Below are positions 48,302 through 57,852 of a DNA stretch of 64,000 nt, piece after piece. The notes beneath the pieces were generated by a model. That model made no database searches, had not been told where the DNA came from, and saw nothing but the letters and a program-made list of their open reading frames with translations. The translations under genes were made by a program, and so were the position numbers. Source of the stretch: Pseudomonas sp. Z8(2022) (GTDB lineage: Bacteria > Pseudomonadota > Gammaproteobacteria > Pseudomonadales > Pseudomonadaceae); assembly GCF_025837155.1 (NCBI RefSeq), contig NZ_CP107549.1, positions 3,348,001 to 3,412,000 on the forward strand, in the 5' to 3' direction. The number at the start of each line of letters is the position of its first letter. The first letter of the stretch is position 1.

Positions 48302-49243
48302 GTGTCCAAGATGATGGTCTTCACGGGGAACGCAAACCCCGACCTGGCGCGACGGATCGTACGTCAGCTGCACATTCCCCTCGGCGATGCTTCGGTCGGT
48401 AAGTTTTCCGACGGCGAAGTCATGATCGAAATCAACGAAAATGTCCGCGGCAAGGACGTCTTCCTGATTCAGCCGACCTGTGCACCAACCAACGACAACC
48501 TGATGGAACTGGTCGTGATGGCCGATGCCTTCCGTCGTTCCTCGGCTACCCGCATCACCGCGGTTGTCCCCTACTTCGGTTACGCCCGCCAGGACCGCCG
48601 TCCGCGCTCCGCTCGCGTGGCGATCAGCGCCAAAGTGGTTGCCGACATGCTCACCGTGGTCGGTATCGACCGCGTGCTGACCGTCGACCTGCACGCTGAC
48701 CAGATCCAGGGCTTCTTCGACATACCGGTGGACAACATCTACGGTTCCCCGGTCCTGGTCGATGACATCGAGGATCAACGTTTCGAAAACCTGATGATCG
48801 TCTCTCCGGACATCGGTGGCGTGGTTCGCGCCCGCGCCGTGGCCAAGAGCCTCGGCGTCGACCTGGCGATCATCGACAAACGTCGCGAGAAGGCCAACCA
48901 GTCCGAAGTGATGCACATCATCGGTGACGTCGAAGGCCGTACCTGCATCCTTGTCGACGACATGGTCGACACTGCCGGTACCCTGTGCCACGCCGCCAAA
49001 GCGCTGAAAGAGCGCGGTGCCGCCAAGGTCTACGCCTACTGCACCCACCCGGTGCTGTCCGGCCGCGCCATCGAGAACATCGAAAATTCCTCGCTGGACG
49101 AGCTGGTGGTGACCAACACCATCCCGCTGTCCGCTGCGGCGCAGTCCTGCTCGCGCATTCGCCAGCTCGACATCGCCCCGGTCGTTGCCGAAGCGGTCCG
49201 CCGTATCAGCAACGAAGAATCGATCAGCGCCATGTTCCGCTAA
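48302..49243 (+). CDS. prs: Ribose-phosphate pyrophosphokinase
   Basis: It makes PRPP from ribose 5-phosphate and ATP for nucleotide, histidine and tryptophan synthesis. The 313-residue protein starts with GTG 48302 ([15 protein letters not shown]). It contains the ATP-site [10 protein letters not shown] neighbourhood, [12 protein letters not shown], and the PRPP loop [17 protein letters not shown]. It is nearly identical in length to the Pseudomonas enzyme. An ATG at 48311 is an alternative. A strong terminator follows. Confidence 0.97.
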   Translation: MSKMMVFTGNANPDLARRIVRQLHIPLGDASVGKFSDGEVMIEINENVRGKDVFLIQPTCAPTNDNLMELVVMADAFRRSSATRITAVVPYFGYARQDRRPRSARVAISAKVVADMLTVVGIDRVLTVDLHADQIQGFFDIPVDNIYGSPVLVDDIEDQRFENLMIVSPDIGGVVRARAVAKSLGVDLAIIDKRREKANQSEVMHIIGDVEGRTCILVDDMVDTAGTLCHAAKALKERGAAKVYAYCTHPVLSGRAIENIENSSLDELVVTNTIPLSAAAQSCSRIRQLDIAPVVAEAVRRISNEESISAMFR

Positions 49244-49265
49244 GCGGAACAGGCCAGATCACACT

Positions 49266-49289
49266 GCCCCGCCTCGCGCGGGGCTTTTT
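49266..49289 (+). terminator. Intrinsic terminator after prs
   Basis: GCCCCGC (49266-49272), loop CTCGC, GCGGGGC (49278-49284), then TTTTT. It is 22 nt past the prs stop. Confidence 0.9.
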
Positions 49290-49350
49290 GCCCTACCGCC
49301 CGAGGCTGGTCGCAAGCCACAAGGCGGTTTGGTTATTTTGGAGAAGTGAA

Positions 49351-49965
49351 ATGACTGTTGAATTTACCCTGAGCGCTGAAGTGCGTTCCGACCTGGGGAA
49401 AGGTGCGAGCCGCCGCCTGCGTCGTAACGTGTCCATGGTTCCTGCCGTGATCTACGGTGGCGAGAAAGCCCCGCTATCCATCAGCCTGCTGGCCAAAGAC
49501 CTGGCCAAGCTGCTGGAAAACGAAGCTGCCTTCAGCCACGTTCTGAACCTGAACGTTGACGGCACCAAAGAAAGCGTCGTGATCAAGGCCCTGCAGCGCC
49601 ACCCGGCCAAAGGCTTCGTCCTGCACGCTGACTTCCAACGCGTCGTTGCCGGCCAGAAGCTGAGCGCTCACGTCCCCCTGCACTTCATCAACGAAGCCAC
49701 TTCCGTTGGTGTGAAGCAGCAAGGTGGCGAGATTTCCCACACCGTCAACGAAGTCGAAGTTTCCTGCCTGCCGAAAGACCTGCCGGAATTCATCGAAGTC
49801 GACATGGCTGCCGTAGAAGTTGGCCAGACTGTCCACATGTCCAACCTGAAGCTGCCGAAAGGCGTTGAGCTGGTGGCTCTGGCCCACGGTAACGACCTGG
49901 CCATCGCCAACATTCACGCCTCCCGCGTGAAGGCTGAAGAAGAAGGCGAAGGCGCTGCCGAGTAA
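49351..49965 (+). CDS. rplY: 50S ribosomal protein L25 (CTC type)
   Basis: A 204-residue 5S rRNA-binding ribosomal protein of the long L25/CTC form. Residues 1-90 form the L25 domain ([27 protein letters not shown]), followed by the CTC C-terminal beta domain ([18 protein letters not shown]) and an acidic tail. GGAGAAG precedes ATG 49351. The codon use is that of a highly expressed gene. It is followed by pth and ychF in the common order. Confidence 0.97.
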   Translation: MTVEFTLSAEVRSDLGKGASRRLRRNVSMVPAVIYGGEKAPLSISLLAKDLAKLLENEAAFSHVLNLNVDGTKESVVIKALQRHPAKGFVLHADFQRVVAGQKLSAHVPLHFINEATSVGVKQQGGEISHTVNEVEVSCLPKDLPEFIEVDMAAVEVGQTVHMSNLKLPKGVELVALAHGNDLAIANIHASRVKAEEEGEGAAE

Positions 49966-50028
49966 TCGCAGCGCGGAACCCGTCCGGCAGGCGATCACGC
50001 CGGACGATTTCCTCAAAAGGGCTCCTGT

Positions 50029-50619
50029 ATGACTGCCGTACAACTGATCGTTGGCCTGGGTAACCCCGGCCCCGAATACGACCAGACCCGGCACAATGCG
50101 GGGGCCCTTTTCGTTGAGCGCGTGGCCGCCAGCCAGCGCGTCAACCTCAGCGTTGATCGCAAGTATTTCGGCCTGGTGGGCAAGTTCAACCACCAGGGGC
50201 GCGAAGTTCGTCTGCTCATCCCCACCACCTACATGAACCGCAGCGGCCAGTCCGTGGCGGCATTGGCCAATTTCTTCAAGATCAAACCCGAAGAAATCCT
50301 GGTGGCCCACGACGAACTCGACATGCCGCCCGGCGTCGCCAAGCTCAAACAGGGCGGCGGTCACGGCGGGCACAACGGCCTGCGCGACATCATCGCCCAG
50401 CTCGGCAACCAGAATAACTTCCATCGCCTGCGGCTCGGCATCGGCCACCCGGGGCATGCCAGCCTGGTATCCGGCTACGTGCTCGGACGCGCCCCACGCA
50501 GCGAACAGGAACTGCTCGACAAGAGCATCGACTTCGCCCTGGAGGTCCTGCCGGAAATACTCGCCGGCGACTGGACCGTGGCCATGCGCAAACTGCATAG
50601 CCAGAAGGCCACCAAGTAA
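50029..50619 (+). CDS. pth: Peptidyl-tRNA hydrolase
   Basis: It frees tRNA from drop-off peptidyl-tRNAs. The 196-residue protein starts [21 protein letters not shown], with the catalytic histidine in that last segment. It has [21 protein letters not shown] and [13 protein letters not shown]. It sits between rplY and ychF. Confidence 0.97.
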   Translation: MTAVQLIVGLGNPGPEYDQTRHNAGALFVERVAASQRVNLSVDRKYFGLVGKFNHQGREVRLLIPTTYMNRSGQSVAALANFFKIKPEEILVAHDELDMPPGVAKLKQGGGHGGHNGLRDIIAQLGNQNNFHRLRLGIGHPGHASLVSGYVLGRAPRSEQELLDKSIDFALEVLPEILAGDWTVAMRKLHSQKATK

Positions 50620-50644
50620 CCACCTTTCCCCCGAGGGACACACC

Positions 50645-51745
50645 ATGGGATTCAACTGCGGCATCGTAGGCCTGCCCAACGTCGGCAAGTCCACCCTGTT
50701 CAACGCCCTCACCAAGTCCGGCATCGCCGCAGAAAACTTCCCCTTCTGCACCATCGAGCCGAACAGCGGCATCGTGCCCATGCCCGACCCGCGCCTGGAT
50801 GCGCTGGCCGAGATCGTAAAGCCCGAGAAGGTCATCCCCACCACCATGGAATTCGTCGACATCGCCGGCCTGGTAGCGGGAGCGTCGAAAGGTGAAGGCC
50901 TGGGCAACAAGTTCCTCGCCAACATCCGCGAGACCGACGCCATCGCCCACGTGGTGCGCTGCTTCGAAGACGAGAACGTCATCCACGTCGCCAACAGCGT
51001 CGACCCCAAGCGCGACATCGAGATCATCGACCTCGAACTGATCATGGCCGACCTCGACAGCTGCGAGAAGCAGCTGCAGCGCGTTGCCCGTACCGCCAAG
51101 GGCGGCGACAAGGAATCGGTGGCGCAGAAAGCCCTGCTGGAAAAGCTCATCCCGCACCTCACCGAAGGCAAGCCGGCGCGCAGCCTGCTCAAGGACCTCG
51201 GTGACGAAGAGAAGCGCCTGGCCAGGACCTTCCACCTGCTCACCACCAAGCCGGTGATGTACATCGCCAACGTCGCCGAAGACGGCTTCGAGAACAACCC
51301 CCATCTCGACGTGGTAAAAGCCATCGCCGAAGAAGAAGGCGCCATCGTCGTGCCGGTGTGCAACAAGATCGAAGCCGAGATCGCCGAACTGGACGATCCC
51401 GAAGAGATGCAGATGTTCCTCGAAACCATGGGCATGGAAGAGCCGGGCCTGAACCGCGTGATCCGCGCCGGTTACTCGCTGCTCAACCTGCAGACCTACT
51501 TCACCGCTGGCGTGAAGGAAGTGCGCGCCTGGACCGTCCGCATCGGCGCCACTGCCCCGCAGGCCGCCGCCGTGATCCACACCGACTTCGAGAAAGGCTT
51601 CATCCGCGCCGAAGTGGTCGCCTATGACGACTTTATCGCCTACAAGGGCGAAGCCGGCGCCAAGGAAGCCGGCAAATGGCGCCTGGAAGGCAAGGACTAC
51701 ATCGTCAAGGACGGCGACGTGATGCATTTCCGCTTCAACGTTTGA
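50645..51745 (+). CDS. ychF: Ribosome-binding ATPase YchF
   Basis: An Obg-related P-loop ATPase that binds ribosomes and modulates stress responses. The 366-residue protein has the Walker [16 protein letters not shown], the switch [18 protein letters not shown] and a C-terminal TGS domain (about 280-365). The fourth nucleotide-specificity motif is NKIE (in [10 protein letters not shown]), where true GTPases have NKxD. It is 25 nt after pth; the in-frame start at 50456 lies inside pth and is rejected. Confidence 0.97.
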   Translation: MGFNCGIVGLPNVGKSTLFNALTKSGIAAENFPFCTIEPNSGIVPMPDPRLDALAEIVKPEKVIPTTMEFVDIAGLVAGASKGEGLGNKFLANIRETDAIAHVVRCFEDENVIHVANSVDPKRDIEIIDLELIMADLDSCEKQLQRVARTAKGGDKESVAQKALLEKLIPHLTEGKPARSLLKDLGDEEKRLARTFHLLTTKPVMYIANVAEDGFENNPHLDVVKAIAEEEGAIVVPVCNKIEAEIAELDDPEEMQMFLETMGMEEPGLNRVIRAGYSLLNLQTYFTAGVKEVRAWTVRIGATAPQAAAVIHTDFEKGFIRAEVVAYDDFIAYKGEAGAKEAGKWRLEGKDYIVKDGDVMHFRFNV

Positions 51746-51767
51746 TCGTTGTAGGTAGCGCATAGAC

Positions 51768-51791
51768 AAAACCCCGCCTTGGCGGGGTTTT
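51768..51791 (+). terminator. Intrinsic terminator after ychF
   Basis: AAAACCCCGCC (51768-51778) and GGCGGGGTTTT (51781-51791) form an 11-bp stem, followed by GTTGTTTTG, 22 nt past the stop. Confidence 0.9.
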
Positions 51792-51900
51792 GTTGTTTTG
51801 GGATGTGGAATTGCCGAGTGGCGGCTGCCGGACCGGGCATTATGAAGAAGCGCCATATCCCTCGGTAGCAGCTGGATACCAGTAAGTTCGAGTTCTGTAG

Positions 51901-52140
51901 GCGCATCTCGCGGTCAGGCTGTTCAGCGCCTACAGGTCAGCCTTCCGCAAGGCCTATGAGCGCACCGGCCTGCATACGCCAGGGCAGATGATCCACCACA
52001 CCTTCGCCAGCCACTACATGATGCAGGGCGGGAATATCGTCACCCTGCAGCGCATCCTGAGCCATGGCGATATAAAGATGACGATGCGCTATTCACACCT
52101 CGCGCCGAGTCTGGCTTGTCCACACCATCGCTTGGGCTGA
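51901..52140 (+). pseudogene. C-terminal remnant of a phage-type tyrosine integrase
   Basis: The frame is open only after a TAG at 51898 and has no start codon. It reads YRSAFRKAYERTG, then HTFASHYMMQGGN, LQRILSHGDIKMTMRYSHLAP and a stop at 52138-52140. This is the catalytic end of XerC-like phage integrases. The second active-site arginine (normally RHTFASH) is histidine here, while the tyrosine in MRYSHLAP remains. It lies 74 nt from the 3' end of tRNA-Met, a usual integration site, so it is a scar of a lost element. Confidence 0.85.
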
Positions 52141-52182
52141 GACAAGAATGGGACAGTTCGGGGACACCGGCCCAAATAAAAA

Positions 52183-52204
52183 GGGGCTAGCTTGCGCTAA
52201 CCCC
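52183..52204 (-). terminator. Terminator of tRNA-Met
   Basis: On the minus strand GGGGTTAGC pairs with GCTAGCCCC (one mismatch) over GCAA, followed by TTTTTATTT. It lies 10 nt after the tRNA 3' end. Confidence 0.85.
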
Positions 52205-52214
52205 TTGAAATTTA

Positions 52215-52291
52215 TGGTGGCTACACCGGGACTTGAACCTGGGACATCAGCATTATGAATGCTGCGCTCTAACCGACTGAGCTATGTAGCC
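52215..52291 (-). tRNA. tRNA-Met (CAU), elongator type
   Basis: A 77-nt cloverleaf on the minus strand with encoded CCA. The acceptor stem begins GGCTACA and ends TGTAGCC; the anticodon loop is TTCATAA with CAT at 52257-52255; the T arm has GGTTCAAGTCC. A paired first base (G1-C72) marks the elongator, not the initiator. Confidence 0.96.
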
Positions 52292-52532
52292 AACGGCGCG
52301 CATTGTCCGCGTCTCGCCCATCGCTGTCAACCCCACATCATCGATAAATTTACGTTTTATCAATCGCTTAGGCTTCAGCAGCGGCGACGTGCTCAACTGC
52401 TGCTTTCCGGCCCATCGGTTCAACTCGCCACTGCTCGGGTGGCGCTTGCGGGGCCGTCGGGCGATGCCGGAAAATTCGCCCCCAGCAGGCTGCAGCGCCG
52501 CCGCGCGCTGGCCCATGAATCAGGAGAGCACC

Positions 52533-52742
52533 TTGAGAGCGAGAGACGACTTCGACGATCTGCGGGCGGAGCGTGATATGCCGCTGCACCATCGCAACGA
52601 ACCCAACCGCTTCGCCGGTCTGTGGAAGCAGATCGCGATTTGCATCGTCATCGGCTACAGCGTCCTGGGCATCATCAGCGCAGTTGCCTGGCTGCTGCTC
52701 GCTCAGGTCGCGCTCAGCAGCCTGGCGGTCACCCTGCCCTAG
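52533..52742 (+). CDS. Small single-span membrane protein, unknown
   Basis: I do not recognise this gene. From TTG 52533, with AGGAG six nt upstream, it encodes 69 residues: a charged N-terminus (RARDDFDDLRAERD), then one membrane segment (QIAICIVIGYSVLGIISAV) and a hydrophobic end. ATG 52515 is possible but has no ribosome site. The stop overlaps the end of the convergent excalibur gene by four nt. Confidence 0.6.
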   Translation: MRARDDFDDLRAERDMPLHHRNEPNRFAGLWKQIAICIVIGYSVLGIISAVAWLLLAQVALSSLAVTLP

Positions 52743-53095
52743 CGCCTGCACCATTGCGTTTCACAGGGCACGCCATCGTTGTCGCCATCCATCTTGGTGC
52801 CCGGGCAGTTGCGCAGGAAGAAGGTGGCTTCGGCACAGGAGGTCATTTGCGAGCAGTGGGTGCGGCCATCGCAGCGATAGTTGCTGCTGGCCACCTGAGC
52901 CGCGGGTTGACTGAGCGAGGATGAGGAACGCAACTTGTCCAGCGAGAGGCTGGACGTACCAGGCTGGTTGACCACCGGGTTGTCCATCAGTGAACCATCA
53001 CTGGCGATATTGCTGATGATCGGGTTGCCGGGCTTGCTCAGGTAGAACTGCCAGAAGGCGGCGCCCAGCAGCAGAATGATGATCAGCTTCTTCAT
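52739..53095 (-). CDS. Excalibur-domain protein
   Basis: A 118-residue protein with an N-terminal membrane anchor or signal (KLIIILLLGAAFWQFYL), a serine-rich linker and a C-terminal excalibur domain: CDGRTHCSQMTSCAEATFFL followed by DGDNDGVPCE, the calcium-binding-like loop. Cysteines are spaced as in the family. The function is unknown; related proteins are often fused to cold-shock domains, absent here. Confidence 0.88.
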   Translation of the reverse strand: MKKLIIILLLGAAFWQFYLSKPGNPIISNIASDGSLMDNPVVNQPGTSSLSLDKLRSSSSLSQPAAQVASSNYRCDGRTHCSQMTSCAEATFFLRNCPGTKMDGDNDGVPCETQWCRR

Positions 53096-53231
53096 TGCAC
53101 AATCCCTTGCCTGTTTTGCGTGATTGCCAGTATTGCCTCACAGCGCCGACTAATCCACAGCGGTACATTGGGTCTTGCCATCCCCTGACCGTCTCTTCAT
53201 TCTGCCCATTGTTTGCCAAACGAGCCCTGTC

Positions 53232-53396
53232 ATGACGCCCATCCAGAATATCGGCCTGGCGCTATTCGTCCTGCTATCCATCGGTATCGCCATCGGTCAC
53301 AAGACCGAGTGTGGCGATGGACGTGTGGTGGAAACCTATCTGGCCCGGGGCCTGGCCTCGCAGTTGCTGGGGCATGACCTTTGCCAGCAACCCTGA
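53232..53396 (+). CDS. Small membrane protein, unknown
   Basis: A 54-residue frame from ATG 53232 with one hydrophobic segment (IGLALFVLLSIGIAIG) and a tail with two cysteines (KTECGDGR, HDLCQQP). No clear Shine-Dalgarno sequence precedes it. It lies 24 nt before the next lipoprotein gene on the same strand. I do not recognise a family. Confidence 0.5.
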   Translation: MTPIQNIGLALFVLLSIGIAIGHKTECGDGRVVETYLARGLASQLLGHDLCQQP

Positions 53397-53420
53397 ACCA
53401 CTCCATTAAGGAATGATGTG

Positions 53421-53867
53421 ATGAATAAGCTCGCCTTGCTTGTCAGCGCTGGCCTTCTCGGTGCCTGCGCCAATCTGGGTTCGCAGCCTCCGATGCCGGT
53501 TACCTCGCCGGTGGTGCAGGCCTTTCGCGACATCTGCCTGAGGACGGCGCCGAGCTTCGCCGAGGCGCATCGCGTGGCGCTGCAGCATGGCATCACCGAA
53601 ATGACCGATATGGGTTTTGCCACCATCGGATTCAATGCGGACAAGAGCCTGAGCATTCAGGTGAAGGTCAGCCACGAGTGCGTGGTCACCAGCGAGCCTC
53701 AGCAGGATGACACCCTGACTCGCCAGCTGCTGACCGCAGCTGCAGTCAACGCCGGCACCACGGTGCCGCGCAAGGCACCGGTGAAAATGATGATCGCCGG
53801 CCAGCCGTTCATCCTCATGCATGATCGCGAAGGCGGTGAGGCCTTCGTGATGATGAAGCCGGAATAA
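53421..53867 (+). CDS. Small lipoprotein, unknown
   Basis: A 148-residue precursor with a lipobox (LLGAC, cysteine near residue 17). The mature protein has FRDICLRTAPSFAEAH and SHECVVTS, so two cysteines could pair. It resembles short proteobacterial lipoproteins of unknown role, possibly the NMCC_0638 type. AAGGA lies eight nt before ATG 53421. Confidence 0.7.
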   Translation: MNKLALLVSAGLLGACANLGSQPPMPVTSPVVQAFRDICLRTAPSFAEAHRVALQHGITEMTDMGFATIGFNADKSLSIQVKVSHECVVTSEPQQDDTLTRQLLTAAAVNAGTTVPRKAPVKMMIAGQPFILMHDREGGEAFVMMKPE

Positions 53868-53917
53868 CCCCCTTCTCCCCGCCTCTTTCCCGCAAGCGGA
53901 AGAGAGGCGCAGATATT

Positions 53918-54832
53918 TCAGGCGTTCTTGACTGGCCGCGTGGCCAGCAGCACGCCACCGAAGATCATCGCCGCACCCAGCCAGTGATAGACCTGCAGGC
54001 TCTCGTTCAACAGTACCCAGCCCAGCAACGCGGTGAACACCGGCATCAGGTAGTTGGTCAGCGCCGCCTTGGCCGCCCCGATCACGCGGATACCGTGGTT
54101 CCAGGCCAGGTAGGCCAGCAGCGAGGCGAATATCGCCGTGTAGGCGATGGCCGAGAGGTTGGCGACGTTGACTGTCAGGTGCGCGCCCTGACTCAGCTCA
54201 TATAGATAGAAGGGCAGGATCAGCGGCACGCCGAGCAGGATGAACACTCCGAGCAGCGCCAGTGGTGGAATCGGCTGCAGGTAGGCGGCCCAGCGCCGCA
54301 GCAGCAGCGAGTACAGCGCCCAGTCGACCACGGCGAGCAGCATGATCAGGTCACCGCGATTGAAGGACAGGCTGGCCAGGCGGCTCCATTGTCCCTGGCT
54401 GATCAGCACCACAAGGCCCAGCACCGCCACCAGCATGCCCCACCAGGCACGTCGCGCCGGCCATTCGTTGAGCAGCAGACCGGCGCCGATGAAGGTCACC
54501 AGCGGCAGGCAGGTGTTGACCAGCGAGATATTGATCGCTGCCGTGGTCTGCGCTGCGCTGTAGAGCAATGAGTTGTAACCGGCGATGCCCAGGCCGCCAA
54601 GCACCAGCAGGCGCCAGCCGGCATTGCCAACCGCCGCGCGATGGCGCCACAACGGCACGGCGACGAAGGGCAACAACAGCGCCAGCGCCAGGCACCAGCG
54701 CCAGAATGACAGGGTGAAGGGGGCGATATCGCCAGCGAAGGCGCGTGCCACCAGGGCATTGCCGGACCAGCAGAGGTTGGCCAGCAGCAGGCCGAACAGC
54801 GCCAGCGGGCGCGAATGATTGAATGCGTTCAT
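53918..54832 (-). CDS. EamA/DMT-family permease
   Basis: A 304-residue inner-membrane protein with ten predicted segments and two EamA repeats. Typical features are LLLANLCWSGNALVARAF, FTLSFWRWCLALALLLPF and the second-repeat PVFTALLGWVLLNESLQVYHW. The substrate is unknown. It is the second DMT permease in the window (the other is at 15936) and is not closely similar to it. Confidence 0.9.
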   Translation of the reverse strand: MNAFNHSRPLALFGLLLANLCWSGNALVARAFAGDIAPFTLSFWRWCLALALLLPFVAVPLWRHRAAVGNAGWRLLVLGGLGIAGYNSLLYSAAQTTAAINISLVNTCLPLVTFIGAGLLLNEWPARRAWWGMLVAVLGLVVLISQGQWSRLASLSFNRGDLIMLLAVVDWALYSLLLRRWAAYLQPIPPLALLGVFILLGVPLILPFYLYELSQGAHLTVNVANLSAIAYTAIFASLLAYLAWNHGIRVIGAAKAALTNYLMPVFTALLGWVLLNESLQVYHWLGAAMIFGGVLLATRPVKNA

Positions 54833-55009
54833 AAGGCGAGTGCCACACCAGCGGCGTGGCTCTTATCCGAGCGGGAATTGGTCGATTGTGCGCGATCGGC
54901 GAGCGGACAGTGCGGAAAGATCATTGCGTAGCTTCCGAAGCAGGCGGTTTTGCACCATACGGAGGCAGGCCAGGCTTGGCAAGATTGCGGGGCAAGCCAG
55001 GGCGTGCCA

Positions 55010-55031
55010 TGCGTACCGCATTCGGTACGCA
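55010..55031 (-). terminator. Hairpin after the 5'-nucleotidase gene
   Basis: TGCGTACCG (55010-55018) and CGGTACGCA (55023-55031) pair perfectly over CATT, 16 nt past the stop on the minus strand. No T-tract follows. The rest of 54833-55009 shows nothing I can name. Confidence 0.5.
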
Positions 55032-55047
55032 GGCGCGCCCTAGATAC

Positions 55048-56964
55048 TCAACGCCGGCGGCGCAGCGGGCGACTCAATAGCCAGAGGATCAGCAACACGC
55101 AAGCCAGAACTACCGCACTGGTGCCCCACTGCAGCGGCCCGGCGAGACGGAACATGTCCGCAGGATGCAGGCTGGGCGCACGAATCATGCGCACCTCGGC
55201 AGCGACGCCGGTGGTGGGGATGTCGGCCAGCCCGTCGCCGTCGAGATCCGGCAGGCTGCGGATGTGATCGAGCAGCGCCTGCCACTCCTTGAGTTCCTGC
55301 ACGCCGTCGGTATCCGGGTCCTGGTCGACGATGGCATCTTCGATGCGCGGTAGCGGGCGGCCCTCGGCATCCTTGGGTGTCACGCTGAGCAGGCCCTTGG
55401 TCAGATCCGGCACCAGCCAGGTGAAACTGCCGACGTAGCTGGTCGCGCCGATGCTGTAGAGGCGCGTGTCATCGAGATCCAGATCGCGGTAGCCCTTGAC
55501 CGGGTCGCCGATCTCGAGGCGACTGATGCGGTCGAACGGCACGCGCCAGGGGTTGTAGGTAAAGCGCACGCCGGAAACCCGCGGGTAATAGCTGTCGCTG
55601 TCACGCAGCTGATAGGCCAGCAGCAGCACCTCCAGCAGCGACTTGATCTCGCGGGCGGTGAAGTAGGCCTTGATCATCGGGTAGCCGGGTTCGTCGTCGA
55701 AATGACCGATACCCAGCGGGGCAATGCGGAACAGATCGGAAACGCCCTGCACACCGTTACGGCCCTTGATCAGGTCATCGCGGATGGTGCCGTTGCCGGT
55801 GAAGCCGAAGTCCGCATCCACCGCATGACGCAGCGCATCGGTGACAAGATTGGACAGGCTGTGCTCGCTGAAATCGCGACCCAGGCTCTGGTCGACCTTG
55901 GCCAGCTGCTGGTCGAAACCGTAGCCCTTCGGTGCCAGCATGTGCTCGCTGACTACCTGCTTGAAGTCCTCCACCCTGGCAGTGATGGTCGCGTCGCCAA
56001 CGATGCTGTCGTTGACCGCATGCAGGCGGTAGTCGCGCACACGCGGTACGCCGTCATCGCCGATGGTCATGCGCAGTTCGCCGAGGTACTGGATTTCCGA
56101 GCCGGCCTGCACCACCGGGGTATGCCCGTTGACCAGCACCGGCTGCGGCAGCGCCACGTGAGAGTGGCCGCCGACAACGATATCGATGCCGGGCACCTGC
56201 TCGACCAGTTCCACCTCCTCGCCGCGCCAGCTGCCGTCATTCTGCTGGGTGACGCCCATGTGCGACAGCAGAATGACCACTTCGGCGCCCTGCTCACGCA
56301 GCTTGGCCACGGTTTCCCTGGCGGTGGCTACCGGGTCGGCGAAGGTCAGCGGCTTGATCATCGGGCTGACCGCGACAGCGTCGTTGCCGAGCAGCCCGAA
56401 CAGACCGAAGCGGATTCCACCGCGCTCGATCAGCGTATACGGCAGGATGCGCCCGGCCTCGGCATGCGCCTCGAGGCTGTCGTCGGCCTTGCTCGCCGGA
56501 TCGAACCGCATGTTGCTCGACAGCAGCGGCAGCAGCGCATCGCCCTTGGCCTTGTACGCGGCATTGATCATTGCTGCGAGGCCGGCCGGGCGAAAGTCGA
56601 ACTCGTGGTTGCCGATCACTGCGGCGTCGTAACCCAGCTCGGTCATCAGGCGCAGTTCGCTGCCCATCTCACGGGCGACGGTGTGGAACAGCGTGCCCAT
56701 GGTGAAGTCGCCGCCATCGAGCAGCAGCAGAGGCTCGTCACCGGCTGCCGCGCGGCGCTCGTTCAACAAGGTGGCCAGGCGCGCGACGCCGCCAACGGTG
56801 CCGTCATCGTTCACCGTGGCCGGGGTGTATTCGTCGTTCGGCCCGAAACCGAGCAGACGCGACTGCCAGTCGTTGCTGTGCAGGATGGTGAAGCTGCGCT
56901 CGGCAGCGTGCAGCGGTGTGGTGGCCAGCAGGCCGGCGAGCAGGAGTGAGGGAAGCAGGCGCAT
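55048..56964 (-). CDS. Membrane-anchored 5'-nucleotidase/metallophosphoesterase
   Basis: A 638-residue exported enzyme. After a signal peptide (to about residue 20, LHAA) comes the metallophosphoesterase domain: FTILHSNDWQSR, GGDFTMG, VIGNHEFDF, LLSHMGV and VVGGHSHV supply the two-metal ligands. The 5'-nucleotidase C-terminal domain follows (about 340-540). Near the end, DQDPDTDGVQE and DLDGDGLADIP look like calcium loops, and a last membrane segment (VVLACVLLILWLLS) with an arginine tail anchors it. It likely dephosphorylates periplasmic nucleotides. Confidence 0.88.
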   Translation of the reverse strand: MRLLPSLLLAGLLATTPLHAAERSFTILHSNDWQSRLLGFGPNDEYTPATVNDDGTVGGVARLATLLNERRAAAGDEPLLLLDGGDFTMGTLFHTVAREMGSELRLMTELGYDAAVIGNHEFDFRPAGLAAMINAAYKAKGDALLPLLSSNMRFDPASKADDSLEAHAEAGRILPYTLIERGGIRFGLFGLLGNDAVAVSPMIKPLTFADPVATARETVAKLREQGAEVVILLSHMGVTQQNDGSWRGEEVELVEQVPGIDIVVGGHSHVALPQPVLVNGHTPVVQAGSEIQYLGELRMTIGDDGVPRVRDYRLHAVNDSIVGDATITARVEDFKQVVSEHMLAPKGYGFDQQLAKVDQSLGRDFSEHSLSNLVTDALRHAVDADFGFTGNGTIRDDLIKGRNGVQGVSDLFRIAPLGIGHFDDEPGYPMIKAYFTAREIKSLLEVLLLAYQLRDSDSYYPRVSGVRFTYNPWRVPFDRISRLEIGDPVKGYRDLDLDDTRLYSIGATSYVGSFTWLVPDLTKGLLSVTPKDAEGRPLPRIEDAIVDQDPDTDGVQELKEWQALLDHIRSLPDLDGDGLADIPTTGVAAEVRMIRAPSLHPADMFRLAGPLQWGTSAVVLACVLLILWLLSRPLRRRR

Positions 56965-57137
56965 GGACGATCCTTGACGATGACTGCGCGCAGTATGAAG
57001 CAGGCCATGCGGCGAGACAGCGACCGATCAAGACGCAATTTGTCGCCAATCGAGTCAGGCATTCATTGCCGCAGGTCAGCCCCCGAGGCAGACGGAGGGG
57101 CTAGGCTGTAACAAAGACCGGGAAGCGGAGAAGAGCG

Positions 57138-57302
57138 ATGGATCACTTTAACCTGATGCTGGTGCTGCTGATCGGGGGCTTCCTGCTGCTGGGAGTCGGT
57201 TTCAACTTTCGCGAGCATGAGTGGGGTATACGCGTGCTCGGCCTGGGCGTGCTGCTGATGCTGATCCCCATTGCCCTGCGGGTACATCTGGCGCTGGCGT
57301 AG
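57138..57302 (+). CDS. Small two-segment membrane protein
   Basis: A 54-residue frame from ATG 57138 (GGAGAAGAG upstream) reads DHFNLMLVLLIGGFLLLGVG, a short FREHEWGIR loop, then a second hydrophobic segment. It is divergent from the 5'-nucleotidase gene and convergent with moaE. Good ribosome site and codon use support it. No family recognised. Confidence 0.65.
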   Translation: MDHFNLMLVLLIGGFLLLGVGFNFREHEWGIRVLGLGVLLMLIPIALRVHLALA

Positions 57303-57348
57303 GCGTGCAGGTGATCGCCAGCGCCGGGCGCACCGCACGGCAGAAGCC

Positions 57349-57804
57349 TTAGGGTTTCTGCCAGCGCTCGGCAGCGCTCTGGTCGCTGCAACGGCCTTCG
57401 ACCCAGCGCGGGCCTTCGCTGGTGTCTTCCTTCTTCCAGAAGGGTGCGCGGGTCTTCAGGTAGTCCATGACGAAATTGCAGGCATCGAACGCCGCCTGGC
57501 GATGGGCGCTGCTGGTACCGACGAAGACGATGGGCTCGCCCGGCTCCAGACGGCCGATGCGGTGAATGATCTCGACACCCAGCAGCGGCCAGCGCTCGCG
57601 CGCTTCATCGGCGATCTTGGTCAGGGCCTTCTCGGTCATGCCGGGAAAATGTTCGAGAAACATGCCGCCGACTTCGCGCCCCTCGTTGAAGTCGCGTACA
57701 TAGCCGACGAAGCTGACCACCGCGCCGATGCCGAGGTTGGCGGCATGCAGGGCGTTGAGCTCGGTGCCGGGATCGAAGGGCTGGGCCTGTACGCGGATGG
57801 TCAT
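57349..57804 (-). CDS. moaE: Molybdopterin synthase catalytic subunit
   Basis: With MoaD it adds two sulfurs to precursor Z (cPMP) to form molybdopterin. The 151-residue protein has VVSFVGYVRDFNEGR, LEHFPGMTEKAL, RIGRLEPGEPIVFVG, SSAHRQAAFDAC and the catalytic lysine segment APFWKKE. It follows moaD by 48 nt in a moaC-moaD-moaE order. Confidence 0.96.
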   Translation of the reverse strand: MTIRVQAQPFDPGTELNALHAANLGIGAVVSFVGYVRDFNEGREVGGMFLEHFPGMTEKALTKIADEARERWPLLGVEIIHRIGRLEPGEPIVFVGTSSAHRQAAFDACNFVMDYLKTRAPFWKKEDTSEGPRWVEGRCSDQSAAERWQKP

Positions 57805-57852
57805 GCGCTATGTCTCGCTTGAAGGAGCTGTAATCAACCGTTGCTGCTGTTA

